NCBI RefSeq assembly: GCF_001295925.1
Contig: NZ_LJHQ01000036.1
Span: 1-35,494 of the forward strand
From: Allobosea sp. AAP35
GTDB lineage: Bacteria > Pseudomonadota > Alphaproteobacteria > Rhizobiales > Beijerinckiaceae
DNA: 35,494 nucleotides
Reading direction: 5' to 3'
In this document: piece by piece, positions 1-9,256 of the stretch
Position numbering within the stretch: position 1 is the stretch's first letter
Layout of the letters: each line of letters begins with the position of its first letter
The notes under the pieces: model-generated
What the model was told of the DNA's origin: nothing
Databases searched by the model: none
What the model saw: only the letters and a program-made list of their open reading frames with translations
Made by a program: the position numbers and the translations under genes

Positions 1-120
1 AACCGCGCCGCCTCGATCATGGAGCGGATGGAGCACGAAGGCATCGTCGGACCCGCCAACCACGCCGGAAAACGCGAAATCCTCGTCGAGACCGGCAGGG
101 CCAGGGAAGATGAGGAGTGA
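1..120 (+). CDS. ftsK: DNA translocase FtsK, C-terminal end (partial)
   Basis: Frame 1 is open from the first base to a TGA at 118-120 and encodes the last 39 residues of a protein whose start lies outside the window. The visible part, with [19 protein letters not shown] followed by GKREILV, matches the winged-helix gamma domain at the C-terminus of FtsK/SpoIIIE translocases. That domain reads polar DNA motifs so the motor pumps DNA toward the terminus and activates XerCD recombination at dif. FtsK is septum-anchored and couples chromosome segregation to division. In many alphaproteobacteria ftsK lies immediately before lolA and xth, as here, which supports the call. Motor and membrane domains cannot be assessed. 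Confidence 0.9.
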   Translation, partial: NRAASIMERMEHEGIVGPANHAGKREILVETGRAREDEE

Positions 121-305
121 AGTGGCCGCAATAGCGACCGCGCGCCCTTGTCGTTGCACCTCCCGGTCCTCAAATTGCCATCAGGACACTGCAACCTGCT
201 GCGTGTCATTGCGTTAGTGACGGCAGGCAAAGCCAAAGCGGCCGCGAGCCGGGCGATGGGTCCGATGCCCGGACCGGGCCTGATAAAAAGGAGCAAGGCC
301 AACTG

Positions 306-1130
306 ATGACGTCGATCCCGACCCTTCGGGCCAAGGCTGCGATGCTGGCATGGCTCGGCTGCGTCGCATTGCCGTCCGCGCTTCTGGCCCAGCCGCTTCA
401 GATCATGCCGCCGAAACCGGCCGCAGCGAAACCTGCAGCGAACCGTCCTTTGCCACTGCCGCCGATGCGACCTCCCGGCCTGGGGCTGCCGCGTGTGGTC
501 GAGACCTCGGCCCCTCAACCGGTAGCGGCAGCTGTCGTCACGACTGACGCGCCGCGTGGCGCACCGGCCATCGTCCGTGCCAAGGCAGGTGCTCCCGCGA
601 CCCGTGAGGAAGCGATCGAACGGCTGAACGCCTATCTCAACAGCTTCTCGTCGCTGCAGGGTAATTTCATCCAGCACGCGGCCGATGGTCGCCGGCTCGA
701 GGGCCGAATCTATATCCAGCGCCCGGGAAAGATGCGCTTCGAATACGAGCCCCCTGCCACGATCGAGGTGATCGCGGACGGCACATCGGTCGCGGTGCGC
801 GACAAGCGGCTGGCGACGCAGGATATCTATTCCCTCGGCCAAACCCCGCTGAAGTTCCTCGTGCGCGAGCGCATGGATCTGTCGCGCGAAGGAACGATCA
901 CCGGCGCGGCCATCGACGGCGATGTCCTCACGCTACGCTTGGAGGATCGCTCGACGCTGGGCGGAACCTCCAAGATCGCGCTGAAATTCGATCTGGCCGC
1001 CAACGTCCTGCGGCAATGGATCGTGACCGATCCGCAGGGCTACGAGACGACCGTTTCGCTCTACAACCTCGACACCCAGCGCCGCCCGGACGCCAAGAAC
1101 TTCATCATCGACTATCAGCGCAAGCTTTGA
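306..1130 (+). CDS. lolA: Outer-membrane lipoprotein carrier protein LolA
   Basis: Periplasmic chaperone that accepts lipoproteins released by the LolCDE transporter and carries them to the outer membrane. The 274-residue product begins with a Sec signal peptide (hydrophobic core about residues 13-27, cleavage near LLA-QP). A proline/alanine-rich linker of roughly 65 residues follows, then the LolA beta-barrel fold from about residue 98 to the end (GNFIQ, GRIYIQRPGKMRFEYEPP, the DPQGYET region and a C-terminal YQRKL). The low-complexity linker makes it longer than E. coli LolA, which is common in Rhizobiales. The ATG at 306 has an AAGGAG at 289-294. The gene follows ftsK after 185 bp in which I see no other gene. 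Confidence 0.92.
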   Translation: MTSIPTLRAKAAMLAWLGCVALPSALLAQPLQIMPPKPAAAKPAANRPLPLPPMRPPGLGLPRVVETSAPQPVAAAVVTTDAPRGAPAIVRAKAGAPATREEAIERLNAYLNSFSSLQGNFIQHAADGRRLEGRIYIQRPGKMRFEYEPPATIEVIADGTSVAVRDKRLATQDIYSLGQTPLKFLVRERMDLSREGTITGAAIDGDVLTLRLEDRSTLGGTSKIALKFDLAANVLRQWIVTDPQGYETTVSLYNLDTQRRPDAKNFIIDYQRKL

Positions 1131-1184
1131 GCCTGCCGCTGAAATCTGCATCGGGCGGCTTGCCTTTTCTGCGCCCGCAAACGA

Positions 1185-1211
1185 GGTTCCGGCTCTCCTT
1201 TCGCCGGAACC
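1185..1211. repeat. Inverted repeat in the lolA-xth gap
   Basis: Perfect 9-bp arms GGTTCCGGC (1185-1193) and GCCGGAACC (1203-1211) flank a 9-nt loop. There is no T-run, so it is not a typical intrinsic terminator. It ends 6 nt before the TTG start of xth and occupies the place where a Shine-Dalgarno sequence would be expected. Confidence 0.6.
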
Positions 1212-1217
1212 GCGCCC

Positions 1218-2033
1218 TTGCACCTCACCGTCACCAGCTGGAACATCAACTCGGTCAGGCTGCGCATTGGCATGGTCACGGATTTTCTGACCGCGCACGC
1301 GCCCGATGTCCTCTGTCTGCAGGAAACCAAGACACCCGACGAGCAGTTTCCGGCCAAGGCCTTTGAGAAGGCCGGCTATGTCCATCAGGCGTTCATCGGC
1401 CAGAAGGGCTATAACGGCGTCGCGATCGTCTCGAAGCTGCCGTTCAGCGAGAAGGACGCGATGGCGATGTGCGGCCGCAACGATGCGCGGCACATGACCG
1501 CCGTACTCGGCCCCGGCGCCGGCGCCGCCGCGGGCATCGCGATCCATAATTTCTATATTCCGGCCGGCGGCGACATCCCCGATTCGGAGAAGAACGAGAA
1601 ATTCGCCCACAAGCTTGCCTTCCTCGATGCGGTCGGCGCCTGGGGCATCGCCCAGCGCCCGACAGACCGGCCTGCGATCCTGCTCGGCGACCTCAACATC
1701 GCGCCTTACGAGCACGATGTCTGGAGCCACAAACAGCTCCTCGACGTCGTCAGCCACACCCCCATCGAAACCACGACGCTGGAGAGGCTGCGCTCCGAAC
1801 TCGGCTGGACGGATGCCGCGCGGAAGCTGCGGCCCGAGCCCGAGAAGCTCTACAGTTGGTGGAGCTACCGCGCCGCCGATTGGGAAGCCTCCAATCGCGG
1901 CCGGCGGCTCGACCATATCTGGCTCTCGGATGCGCTGACGCCGACGCTGCGCGACGTCACCTTCCTGCGCGAGGCGCGCGGCTGGACGCGGCCGTCGGAC
2001 CATGTGCCGGTAACGGTGACGCTGGAACTTTGA
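1218..2033 (+). CDS. xth: Exodeoxyribonuclease III (AP endonuclease, ExoIII/EEP family)
   Basis: Cleaves DNA 5' to abasic sites and has 3'-5' exonuclease/3'-phosphatase activity in base-excision repair. The 271-residue EEP-fold enzyme shows all family motifs: SWNINSVR near the N-terminus, LCLQETKT with metal-ligand Glu36, FYIPAGGD, the catalytic GDLNIAPYEHD, YSWWSYR, and the C-terminal GRRLDHIW and PSDHVPV with the catalytic His. The start is a TTG placed exactly where homologues begin (MHLTVTSWNIN), and no purine-rich ribosome site precedes it; a perfect hairpin sits there instead. It ends 20 bp from the convergent cyclic-nucleotide-binding gene. Confidence 0.93.
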   Translation: MHLTVTSWNINSVRLRIGMVTDFLTAHAPDVLCLQETKTPDEQFPAKAFEKAGYVHQAFIGQKGYNGVAIVSKLPFSEKDAMAMCGRNDARHMTAVLGPGAGAAAGIAIHNFYIPAGGDIPDSEKNEKFAHKLAFLDAVGAWGIAQRPTDRPAILLGDLNIAPYEHDVWSHKQLLDVVSHTPIETTTLERLRSELGWTDAARKLRPEPEKLYSWWSYRAADWEASNRGRRLDHIWLSDALTPTLRDVTFLREARGWTRPSDHVPVTVTLEL

Positions 2034-2053
2034 CGGCAGCGTCGAGCAGGCCT

Positions 2054-2518
2054 TCAGCGGCTGTCGATGGCCAGCAGCGCCTCTTGCACGGCGTTCAATT
2101 GGCCCACGAAGCCAAGCAGCCGCTCGCTGATGGCTGCCGCGACGGCTTGCGCCGAAGCCGGCGATTCCGCCAGGACGCGGCGCATGACGCTGCGCGACAG
2201 CCGCATCACCTGGCTGGGCTCGCGCGCGATCGCGGTCACTGGCCTCGCCACGGCGGCAAACAGCGCCATCTCTCCGATCAGCGCACCTTCCCCGACAATC
2301 TCCTGCGCGGGTTGCCCGTCCTCGCGGCTGTCGAGGGCGATCGTGCCCGAAATCACCAGAACCGCGCCGTCGGACGGCTCGCCGATGCGAAACAGTACAT
2401 CGCCGGCCCTCAGGATTCGGCTTTCGGCCGCGAAGGCGACGAGCCTCAGCGCATCGCGCTCCATCAGGCTCAGCAGGGGCTGCCGGGCCAGCAGGGCAAT
2501 GTCATCGTCGAGCGCCAT
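2054..2518 (-). CDS. Cyclic nucleotide-binding domain protein (Crp-like, no HTH)
   Basis: A 154-residue protein consisting almost entirely of one cNMP-binding domain. The phosphate-binding cassette is recognisable as GEGALIGEMALFAAVARPVTA (in outline: G-E-x-A-L, then R-x-x-T), preceded by the usual beta-roll glycines (RIGEPSDGAVLVISG). The C-terminal helix-turn-helix of Crp/Fnr regulators is absent; the tail is a short helix (SAQAVAAAISERLLG). It is therefore more likely a sensor or protein-protein module than a direct DNA binder. It starts 6 bp after the response-regulator stop on the same strand, so the two are almost certainly one transcript. Ligand (cAMP, cGMP or none) is not determinable. 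Confidence 0.82.
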   Translation of the reverse strand: MALDDDIALLARQPLLSLMERDALRLVAFAAESRILRAGDVLFRIGEPSDGAVLVISGTIALDSREDGQPAQEIVGEGALIGEMALFAAVARPVTAIAREPSQVMRLSRSVMRRVLAESPASAQAVAAAISERLLGFVGQLNAVQEALLAIDSR

Positions 2519-2524
2519 CGAGGC

Positions 2525-3211
2525 TTAAGGGTTCAGCCGGTAGCCGCCGGCATCGGTCACGAGCAACCGGGCATTGCCCGGGTCGGGCTCGATCTTCTGG
2601 CGCAGCCGGTAGATATGGGTTTCGAGCGTATGCGTCGTGACCTGGCTGTTATAGCCCCAGACCTCCTGCAGCAGCACCTCGCGCGCGATCGGCTTGCGGC
2701 CGGCCCGGTACAGGAAGCGCAGGATCGCGGTTTCCTTCTCGGTCAGTTTGGTCTTCGAGCCCTTCTCGCTGACCAGCAGCTTCGAGCCGGGGTGGAAGGT
2801 GTAGGGCCCGACCTGGAAGACGGCGTCCTCGCTCGCCTCGTACTGCCGCAGATGTGCCCGGATTCGCGCCAGCAGCACGGCGAACTTGAACGGCTTGACG
2901 ACATAGTCGTTGGCGCCGGCCTCGAGGCCCAGCACCGTGTCGGCGTCCGAACCCTGGCCGGTCAGCATGATCACCGGGCTCTTGAAGCCGTTCTTGCGCA
3001 TCAGCTTCACCGCCTCGCGCCCATCCATGTCGGGCAGGCCGACATCCATGATGGCGAGATCGATGCGCTCGACCTGGACGGCCTTCACTGCGCCGGTCGC
3101 GGTCCCGGCGGTCGAGAGCTTGAATTCCTCATAGAGAGCGAGCTGCTCGGCAAGCGTGTCTCGCAGGGTCTGGTCGTCATCGACCAGCAGGATATGATGC
3201 ACGGCGGGCAT
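2525..3211 (-). CDS. OmpR/PhoB-family response regulator
   Basis: Two-component transcription factor of 228 residues. The receiver domain shows the acidic cluster VDDD (10-13), the phospho-acceptor Asp56 in IMDVGLPDMDG, the Thr of MLTGQG and the conserved Lys in VVKPF. The winged-helix effector domain follows (LTEKETAILRFL, REVLLQEVWGY, THTLETHIYRLRQKIE, GGYRL). The ATG at 3211 was chosen because it begins directly before the receiver; an upstream in-frame extension to 3262 has no homology-like content. No histidine kinase is adjacent, so it is an orphan regulator here, paired instead with the downstream cNMP-binding protein. Confidence 0.92.
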   Translation of the reverse strand: MPAVHHILLVDDDQTLRDTLAEQLALYEEFKLSTAGTATGAVKAVQVERIDLAIMDVGLPDMDGREAVKLMRKNGFKSPVIMLTGQGSDADTVLGLEAGANDYVVKPFKFAVLLARIRAHLRQYEASEDAVFQVGPYTFHPGSKLLVSEKGSKTKLTEKETAILRFLYRAGRKPIAREVLLQEVWGYNSQVTTHTLETHIYRLRQKIEPDPGNARLLVTDAGGYRLNP

Positions 3212-3294
3212 GAAACATCGTTCGAAACGAGAAATGACGCGCACACCATGAGCCGGCACCATCGTGATCGCAAGTCACGCACACAGGATTTTCC

Positions 3295-3864
3295 GTGAGA
3301 AACCGTGATCCAGGCCCCGCCCGGCGGCAGGTTTGGGGCCCGCGCCTGCTTGGGTCCGTGCGGGTCTTCGCCTCCGTCCACGACCGCCGAAAGGGCTTTC
3401 TGATCGCCGGCGGGGCGATCTTTCCCTGTGCGCTCGGACGTGGCGGAATCGGCACGTTGAAACGCGAGGGCGATGGGCGCACGCCGCGCGCCGCACTGCC
3501 GCTGCGCAGCGTGCTGTATCGGGCCGATCGCATCGGCCGGCCGCGCACGCTTCTGCCGGTGCGGGCCATCACGCCGCGCGACGCCTGGTGCGACGATGCC
3601 ACCGACCGCCGCTACAACCGCCTGATCGACCGCCCGCCGGGCGAGGCAGAGGAACGCCTGACCCGCGACGACCATCTCTACGACGTCATCGTCGAGCTCG
3701 GCTGGAACGACGCGCCGGTGATTCGCGGCCGCGGCAGCGCGATTTTCTGGCACCTCGCCCGCCCGGGCTTCACCCCAACCGCCGGCTGCGTTGCGGTCGC
3801 AGGCCACGTCTTCGCCAAGGTCCTGCCCCGGCTGGCGCGGCACTGCCGGATAATGGTCAGATAG
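3295..3864 (+). CDS. L,D-transpeptidase (YkuD family)
   Basis: Likely acts on peptidoglycan, forming 3-3 cross-links or attaching proteins through a catalytic cysteine. The signature lies near the C-terminus: IFWHLARPGFTPTAGCVAV gives His153 and Cys165 in the order H-x11-C that marks the YkuD fold. The N-terminal half carries FPCALGRGGIGTLKREGDG and a TP-R turn typical of short Rhizobiales YkuD proteins. No convincing signal peptide is visible. The GTG at 3295 is uncertain: an in-frame GTG at 3358 would give a product beginning nearer the conserved core. It is divergent from the response regulator, with an 83-bp gap. Confidence 0.82.
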   Translation: MRNRDPGPARRQVWGPRLLGSVRVFASVHDRRKGFLIAGGAIFPCALGRGGIGTLKREGDGRTPRAALPLRSVLYRADRIGRPRTLLPVRAITPRDAWCDDATDRRYNRLIDRPPGEAEERLTRDDHLYDVIVELGWNDAPVIRGRGSAIFWHLARPGFTPTAGCVAVAGHVFAKVLPRLARHCRIMVR

Positions 3865-4002
3865 CGCAATCTGGGAGGAATACGGCATCGTCCGAATCGC
3901 GGTCATAAACGCTGAACCATTCCAGGTCATTCCGCGCTGACGTTAAGACAAGCTTCGGTACGATCGCACAGGCTCTCCGGTGAATTCGTGTCGGAGATGA
4001 CC

Positions 4003-5775
4003 ATGGCCTGGACCACCGCAGCTCGCCGATTTGCCGACCGGCTGACGGTCCGGCACCAAACCGCGATGTTGACGGGTCTGCTTTGCATCGCGACGGTCGG
4101 CATCGTGACGGGCGGGGCGGCGCTCTTGGCTCGCGACCGGGCAACCGTCAACGCCCATCGCAATCTTGCCGCCATGGCACAGACGATGGCCGACTACCTC
4201 GACCAGAACATGTTCGAGCGCTACCGCGAAATCAAGAATATTGCCGGCATGGAACCGCTTCGTGAGATCTGGACAGGCGACGCAACCAAGGCGCGCAGCG
4301 TCCTCAACCAGATCAAAACAAGCCTGGACGACTATGCCTGGCTCGGCCTCGCCGGTCCCGATGGCACGGTCCGCGCCGCGACGCGCGGCATGCTGGAGGG
4401 GGTTTCGGTCGCAAAGCGGCCTTGGTTCGCAAACGGATTGAAAGGCGCGACGGTCGAGGACGTACACGACGCCAAGCTGCTCGACAGCCTCCTGCGGCTT
4501 AGCCCCGATGCCGCGCCCTTCCGCTTCGTCGATGTCGCTATGCCGGTCCATGACGCCAACGGGGCACTGGCTGGAGTCCTCGGCGCGCATCTGAGCTGGA
4601 ACTGGGCCAGCGAGCTCCGCTCGCATGTCCTGCGGAAATACGATGCCCGCCTCGAATCCGACATCTGGGTGTTGGGTCGGGACGGTAATGTTCTGCTGGG
4701 TCCCAACCTCGCCGAGCCCGTGCCGGCAGCCTGGCTTCAGGGAGCCAAATCTGGCCAACCGGCGACGTTCCAGGACTTGCGCGGCGAACGCCCGATGCTG
4801 ACGACGCTGGTTGCGACACGGGGCGAGGGTGATTATCCGGGTCTTGGCTGGATCGTCGTCTCGCGGCGCCCGGTCGATGTCGCGCTCGCGCCGGCAAACA
4901 GCCTGGCCATGAAGATTGGGCTTCTCGGACTGCTGATCGCGGCACTCGGCTCTGCCCTCGCCTGGAAACTCGCAGGCACGGTGACCGGTCCGCTGACGCA
5001 ACTATGTTCCGCCATCGATCGGATCGGTCGCGAACCCGGATCCGACAATGTCGAGCGTCAGCACGGCTCCCGCGATCTGCTTCAGCTGTCCGGCGCCTTG
5101 CGTTCTCTGCTGCGCCGCCTGGGCACCGCCGAAAAGGGCGCGCAAACGGCAAGAGAGGTTCTCCGCGAGCTCGAGATCAAAGCCGAGGAACAGGCACGCG
5201 CCTCCGACGAGAAAACCCGTCGCCTCGGTGCGGATATTCACACCCTGCGGGCTCTCGCCGACACCGATCCGCTGACCAGCCTGTTCAATCGCCGTGCCTT
5301 TCTGCCCTTCGCCGAAGACGCGATGAATTATTTCAAGCGTTACAAGCGCGATGTCGGCGTGCTGATGTTCGATATCGATCACTTCAAGAGCGTCAACGAC
5401 ACCTTTGGCCACGCCGCCGGCGACGAGGTCATTCGCGCGGTCGGCAAGATCATCGCCGGGCAGGTTCGCACGACGGACAAGGTCGCCCGCTTCGGCGGAG
5501 AGGAGTTCGTCGTGCTCCTGCGCGAGACCGACGATGCCGGCGCGGTCTTGCTGGCAAACCGCATTCGCGAGGCTGTCGAGAATACGATCGTGACGCAGGA
5601 TTTGGCCCATCTCTCGATCACGATCAGCGTCGGTGCCGCCATGGCAGGCCATTACGATCGCGATATCGAAGACGTCATCGCCCGTGCCGATGCGGCGCTG
5701 TACCAGGCGAAATCGGGCGGTCGCAACCGCGTGGTCATGGTGCAGCCCAAAATGGTGCTGACCCAAGCCGCCTGA
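4003..5775 (+). CDS. Membrane diguanylate cyclase with Cache sensor, HAMP and GGEEF
   Basis: Makes cyclic-di-GMP from two GTP. Layout: transmembrane helix about residues 22-43, a periplasmic Cache/PDC-type sensor of about 260 residues, a second helix near 303-325, a HAMP/linker and coiled coil, then a GGDEF domain from about residue 420. The active site reads GGEEF at 498-502, and the product-inhibition I-site RxxD is intact as RTTD at 489-492, five residues before it. DPLTSLFNRRAF and FDIDHFKSVNDTFGH are also canonical. ATG 4003 has GGAG 6 nt upstream; an in-frame GTG at 3988 would add five residues. No EAL domain. It ends 12 bp from convergent yggS. Confidence 0.93.
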   Translation: MAWTTAARRFADRLTVRHQTAMLTGLLCIATVGIVTGGAALLARDRATVNAHRNLAAMAQTMADYLDQNMFERYREIKNIAGMEPLREIWTGDATKARSVLNQIKTSLDDYAWLGLAGPDGTVRAATRGMLEGVSVAKRPWFANGLKGATVEDVHDAKLLDSLLRLSPDAAPFRFVDVAMPVHDANGALAGVLGAHLSWNWASELRSHVLRKYDARLESDIWVLGRDGNVLLGPNLAEPVPAAWLQGAKSGQPATFQDLRGERPMLTTLVATRGEGDYPGLGWIVVSRRPVDVALAPANSLAMKIGLLGLLIAALGSALAWKLAGTVTGPLTQLCSAIDRIGREPGSDNVERQHGSRDLLQLSGALRSLLRRLGTAEKGAQTAREVLRELEIKAEEQARASDEKTRRLGADIHTLRALADTDPLTSLFNRRAFLPFAEDAMNYFKRYKRDVGVLMFDIDHFKSVNDTFGHAAGDEVIRAVGKIIAGQVRTTDKVARFGGEEFVVLLRETDDAGAVLLANRIREAVENTIVTQDLAHLSITISVGAAMAGHYDRDIEDVIARADAALYQAKSGGRNRVVMVQPKMVLTQAA

Positions 5776-5787
5776 CCTGCTCGAATT

Positions 5788-6453
5788 TCAGCCGCGCGCG
5801 CCAAAGATCGCGCTGCCCACGCGCACATGCGTCGCCCCGAGCTGGATGGCCGCCTCGTAATCGGCGCTCATGCCCATCGACAGGCCGCGCAAGCCATTTC
5901 GTGCCGCGATCTTCGCCAACAGTGCGAAATGCGGAGAGGGCGGATCCTGCGCCGGCGGAATGCACATCAGCCCCTCGATCACCAGACCGTGATGCACCCG
6001 GCAAGTCTCGAGGAACGCGTCGATCGCAGCCGGGCTGACGCCGCCCTTCTGCGGCTCGTCCCCTGTGTTGACCTGCACGAACAGGGTCGGCGCCCGGCCG
6101 CTGCGGCCGATCTCGCGCGCCAGCTCCTTGGCCAGGCTCTCGCGATCGAGCGAATGGATCGCATCGAACAGCTCGACCGCCTCCTTGGCCTTGTTGGACT
6201 GGAGCGGCCCGATCATATGCACCTGCGCATCGGGAAAGCGCTCCTTCAGCGCCGGCCACTTCGCCTTGGCCTCCTGGACGTAATTCTCGCCGAAGATGCG
6301 CTGCCCGGCGTCGAGCACGGGCAGGATGACCTCCGCCGGCATGGTCTTCGACACCGCGATCAGCGCCACGGATTCGGGCTCGCGCTCAAAATCGCGCGCC
6401 GCGCGGTCGATCGCAGCCCGGGTCTCGACCAATCGCGTAACCGTATCGTTCAT
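5788..6453 (-). CDS. yggS: YggS/PLPBP-family pyridoxal phosphate homeostasis protein
   Basis: Small TIM-barrel PLP-binding protein (COG0325) without known catalytic activity, implicated in vitamin B6 and amino-acid homeostasis. The PLP Schiff-base lysine is Lys36 in LIAVSKTMP. Other family marks are GENYVQEA, HMIGPLQSNK, FVQVNTGDEPQKGG, GLMCIPP and the C-terminal LSMGMSADYEAAIQLG followed by VRVGSAIFG. Length 221 aa is normal. It is divergent from leuS across a 178-bp gap holding a palindromic repeat. Confidence 0.94.
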   Translation of the reverse strand: MNDTVTRLVETRAAIDRAARDFEREPESVALIAVSKTMPAEVILPVLDAGQRIFGENYVQEAKAKWPALKERFPDAQVHMIGPLQSNKAKEAVELFDAIHSLDRESLAKELAREIGRSGRAPTLFVQVNTGDEPQKGGVSPAAIDAFLETCRVHHGLVIEGLMCIPPAQDPPSPHFALLAKIAARNGLRGLSMGMSADYEAAIQLGATHVRVGSAIFGARG

Positions 6454-6513
6454 CTGACGCCCTTCTCATGCCGGCGCGGCGTTGACCGCGTGGCCCCAAT
6501 GGTGTCCTAGAAC

Positions 6514-6552
6514 ATGATGTCCGAAAACTGGGAACCGGCTTTCGGACATCAT
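6514..6552. repeat. Short REP-type palindrome between yggS and leuS
   Basis: Perfect 13-bp arms ATGATGTCCGAAA (6514-6526) and TTTCGGACATCAT (6540-6552) enclose a 13-nt centre containing the GGGAACCGG core. The form, ATGAT-TCCGAAAA, a GGAACCGG centre and TTTTCGGA-ATCAT, resembles intergenic palindromes I recall as abundant in Rhizobiales genomes. It sits between divergent genes, where no terminator is needed, and has no T-tract. Confidence 0.75.
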
Positions 6553-6631
6553 CATGCACTAACTCCCGGATCGGAGCCGCAGACTTAAATTCGCGCGGCT
6601 CTGTCCGATCACGCAAGAATAGCCCGCTGCC

Positions 6632-9256
6632 ATGGCCGTCGAACGTTACAATCCCAAAGAATCCGAGCCGAAATGGCGTGCCGTCTGGGAGGAGCGCAAG
6701 CTGTTCGAGACGCGAAATGACGACCCGCGCCCGAGCTACTATGTCCTCGAGATGTTCCCCTACCCCTCGGGGCGCATCCATATGGGCCATGTCCGCAATT
6801 ACGCGATGGGCGACGTGGTGGCGCGATACAAGCGCGCCAAGGGCTTCGCGGTGCTCCATCCGATGGGGTGGGACGCTTTCGGCCTGCCCGCCGAGAATGC
6901 AGCCAAGCAGAAGAAGGTCCATCCGCGCGAATGGACCTATGCCAACATCGCGTCGATGCGGGCGCAGTTGCAGTCGATGGGCCTGTCGCTGGACTGGAGC
7001 CGCGAACTCGCGACCTGCGACCCCTCCTATTATCGCCACCAGCAGAAGATGTTCCTGGACTTCCTCAAGGCCGGGCTGGTCGATCGCAAGACCGCCAAGG
7101 TAAACTGGGACCCTGTCGACGAGACCGTGCTCGCCAATGAACAGGTCATCGACGGCAAGGGCTGGCGCTCCGGCGCCCCGGTCGAGATCCGCGAGCTGAC
7201 GCAGTGGTTCTTCAAGATCACAGCGTTCGGCCAGGAGCTGCATGACGCGCTGGAGGGCTTGACCCGCTGGCCCGAAAAAGTCCGCCTGATGCAGAAGAAC
7301 TGGATCGGCCGCTCGGAAGGACTGCTGGTTCGTTTCGCTCTCGAATCGAAAGCGGTCGAGGCCGACGAGATCGAGGTCTATACGACCCGCCCCGACACGC
7401 TGTTCGGCGCCAAGTTTCTCGGCATCGCCCCCGACCATCCCGTCGCCAGGATGGTGGCTGCGAAGAGCCCAGCCCTGCAGGCCTTCATCGAGGAGTGCAA
7501 GCGCACCGGCACGGCTCAGGAGAACATCGACAAGGCCGAGAAGCTGGGCTTCGACACCGGCCTGCGTGTCACGCATCCACTTGATCCGTCGTGGACTTTG
7601 CCGGTTTACGTCGCCAATTTCATCCTGATGGACTACGGTACCGGCGCGATCTTCGGCTGCCCGGCGCATGACCAGCGCGACCTCGACTTCGTCAACAAGT
7701 ATGGCTTGGGTAATACCCCGGTCGTCGCGCCCGAAGGCGTCGATCCTGCGGGCTTCGTCATCACCGACACAGCCTATGTCGATGACGGCCGCATGATCAA
7801 TTCGCGCTTCCTCGACGGGATGACCATTTCGGAAGCGAAAGAAGAAGTCGCCCGCCGGCTGGAGAGCGAAACGCTGGGCAACCGGCCCGTGGGTGCCCGG
7901 AAGGTCAATTTCCGCCTGCGCGACTGGGGCGTCTCGCGCCAGCGCTACTGGGGCTGTCCGATCCCGGTGATCCACTGCGCCGAATGCGGCACGGTGGCCG
8001 TTCCCGACGCAGACCTGCCGGTGCAGCTGCCCGACGACGTCTCCTTCGACAAGCCCGGCAACCCGCTCGATCACCATCCGACATGGAAGCATGTCTCCTG
8101 TCCGCAATGCGGCGGCCCGGCCCGGCGCGAGACGGACACGATGGACACCTTCGTCGACTCGTCCTGGTATTTCGCCCGCTTCACCGATCCGTGGCGGACG
8201 GAGAGCCCGACTGACAGGCAGGTCGTCGATCGCTTCCTGCCGGTCGATCAGTATATCGGCGGCGTCGAGCACGCGATCCTGCACCTGCTCTATTCGCGCT
8301 TCTTCACCCGCGCCATGAGGGCAACCGGCCATGCCGGGTTGGACGAGCCCTTCGCCGGCATGTTCACGCAGGGCATGGTCGTCCACGAGACCTATCGCGA
8401 TAGCGAGGGCAACTGGGTCGAGCCCGGTGACGTCCGCATCGAGGGCACCGGGGCCGATCGTAAAGGCTTCCATGTCGACACGGCTGCACCGATCGAGATC
8501 GGCGCGATCGAGAAGATGTCGAAGTCCAAGAAGAACGTTGTCGATCCCGACGACATCATCGCCTCCTACGGTGCCGACACCGCGCGCTGGTTCATGCTGT
8601 CCGATTCGCCGCCCGATCGCGACGTGATCTGGACCGATGAGGGCGTCCAGGGTGCCGCCCGCTTCGTCCAGCGTCTCTGGCGGCTTGTCGGCGAAATCGC
8701 CGAGCGCACGGGTAACGTCGCCCCTCGACCGGCGGAGCTTGCCGAACCAGCCGAGACGCTGCGCAAGGCCAGCCACCGCGCGCTGGATGCCGTTGGCAAC
8801 GATATCGAGCGGCTCGGCTTCAACCGCTGCATTGCCCATGTCTACACGCTGACCAACGCCATCGGCAAAGCGCTCGATGCCGCGGCTGAGAAGGCCGCTC
8901 TGCCAGAGGACGTGGCCTTCGCGCTGCATGAGGCCGGGGTGATCGTCACGCAACTCGTGGCGCCGATGATGCCCCATCTCGCCGAGGAATGCTGGCAGGC
9001 GCTCGGGCAGGGCGGCCTCGTCGGCGAGGCAGCCTGGCCGTTGGCCGAAGCGGCGCTGCTCAAGGACGACAGCATCGTGCTGCCGGTTCAGGTCAACGGC
9101 AAGAAACGCGCGGAGGTGACCGTGCCGGCCGATGCGGATACGATCGCTGTCGAAGCACTGGTCAGGGCCTCCGAGACCGTCGCCAGGGCGCTTGACGGCC
9201 GCGAGATCCGCAAGATCATCGTCGTGCCCGGGAGAATCGTGAATGTCGTCATCTGA
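6632..9256 (+). CDS. leuS: Leucyl-tRNA synthetase
   Basis: Class I aminoacyl-tRNA synthetase charging tRNA-Leu. The 874-residue length is typical. The ATP-binding HIGH motif is HMGH (50-53) within [10 protein letters not shown]. The CP1 editing domain shows [11 protein letters not shown] and [10 protein letters not shown] zinc-finger-like CPQCGG segment and a VDSSWYF motif follow, and KMSKS lies at 628-632. The C-terminal part has the anticodon-binding helices and the final VNGKKRAEV domain. The start ATG gives the family-typical [15 protein letters not shown]. Its last 14 bp overlap lptE, so leuS-lptE-holA form an operon. Confidence 0.98.
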   Translation: MAVERYNPKESEPKWRAVWEERKLFETRNDDPRPSYYVLEMFPYPSGRIHMGHVRNYAMGDVVARYKRAKGFAVLHPMGWDAFGLPAENAAKQKKVHPREWTYANIASMRAQLQSMGLSLDWSRELATCDPSYYRHQQKMFLDFLKAGLVDRKTAKVNWDPVDETVLANEQVIDGKGWRSGAPVEIRELTQWFFKITAFGQELHDALEGLTRWPEKVRLMQKNWIGRSEGLLVRFALESKAVEADEIEVYTTRPDTLFGAKFLGIAPDHPVARMVAAKSPALQAFIEECKRTGTAQENIDKAEKLGFDTGLRVTHPLDPSWTLPVYVANFILMDYGTGAIFGCPAHDQRDLDFVNKYGLGNTPVVAPEGVDPAGFVITDTAYVDDGRMINSRFLDGMTISEAKEEVARRLESETLGNRPVGARKVNFRLRDWGVSRQRYWGCPIPVIHCAECGTVAVPDADLPVQLPDDVSFDKPGNPLDHHPTWKHVSCPQCGGPARRETDTMDTFVDSSWYFARFTDPWRTESPTDRQVVDRFLPVDQYIGGVEHAILHLLYSRFFTRAMRATGHAGLDEPFAGMFTQGMVVHETYRDSEGNWVEPGDVRIEGTGADRKGFHVDTAAPIEIGAIEKMSKSKKNVVDPDDIIASYGADTARWFMLSDSPPDRDVIWTDEGVQGAARFVQRLWRLVGEIAERTGNVAPRPAELAEPAETLRKASHRALDAVGNDIERLGFNRCIAHVYTLTNAIGKALDAAAEKAALPEDVAFALHEAGVIVTQLVAPMMPHLAEECWQALGQGGLVGEAAWPLAEAALLKDDSIVLPVQVNGKKRAEVTVPADADTIAVEALVRASETVARALDGREIRKIIVVPGRIVNVVI

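Noticed and set aside
1856..3298. 480-codon plus-strand frame opposite the response regulator and cNMP gene
   Set aside because: Spans two real minus-strand genes and the end of xth, shows no domain and has shadow composition.
3085..3930. 281-codon minus-strand frame through the L,D-transpeptidase region
   Set aside because: Overlaps both the response-regulator start and the YkuD gene; the YkuD His/Cys signature on the plus strand is clear.
6514..6552. Palindrome read as a terminator
   Set aside because: It lies between divergent genes and has no T-tract on either strand.
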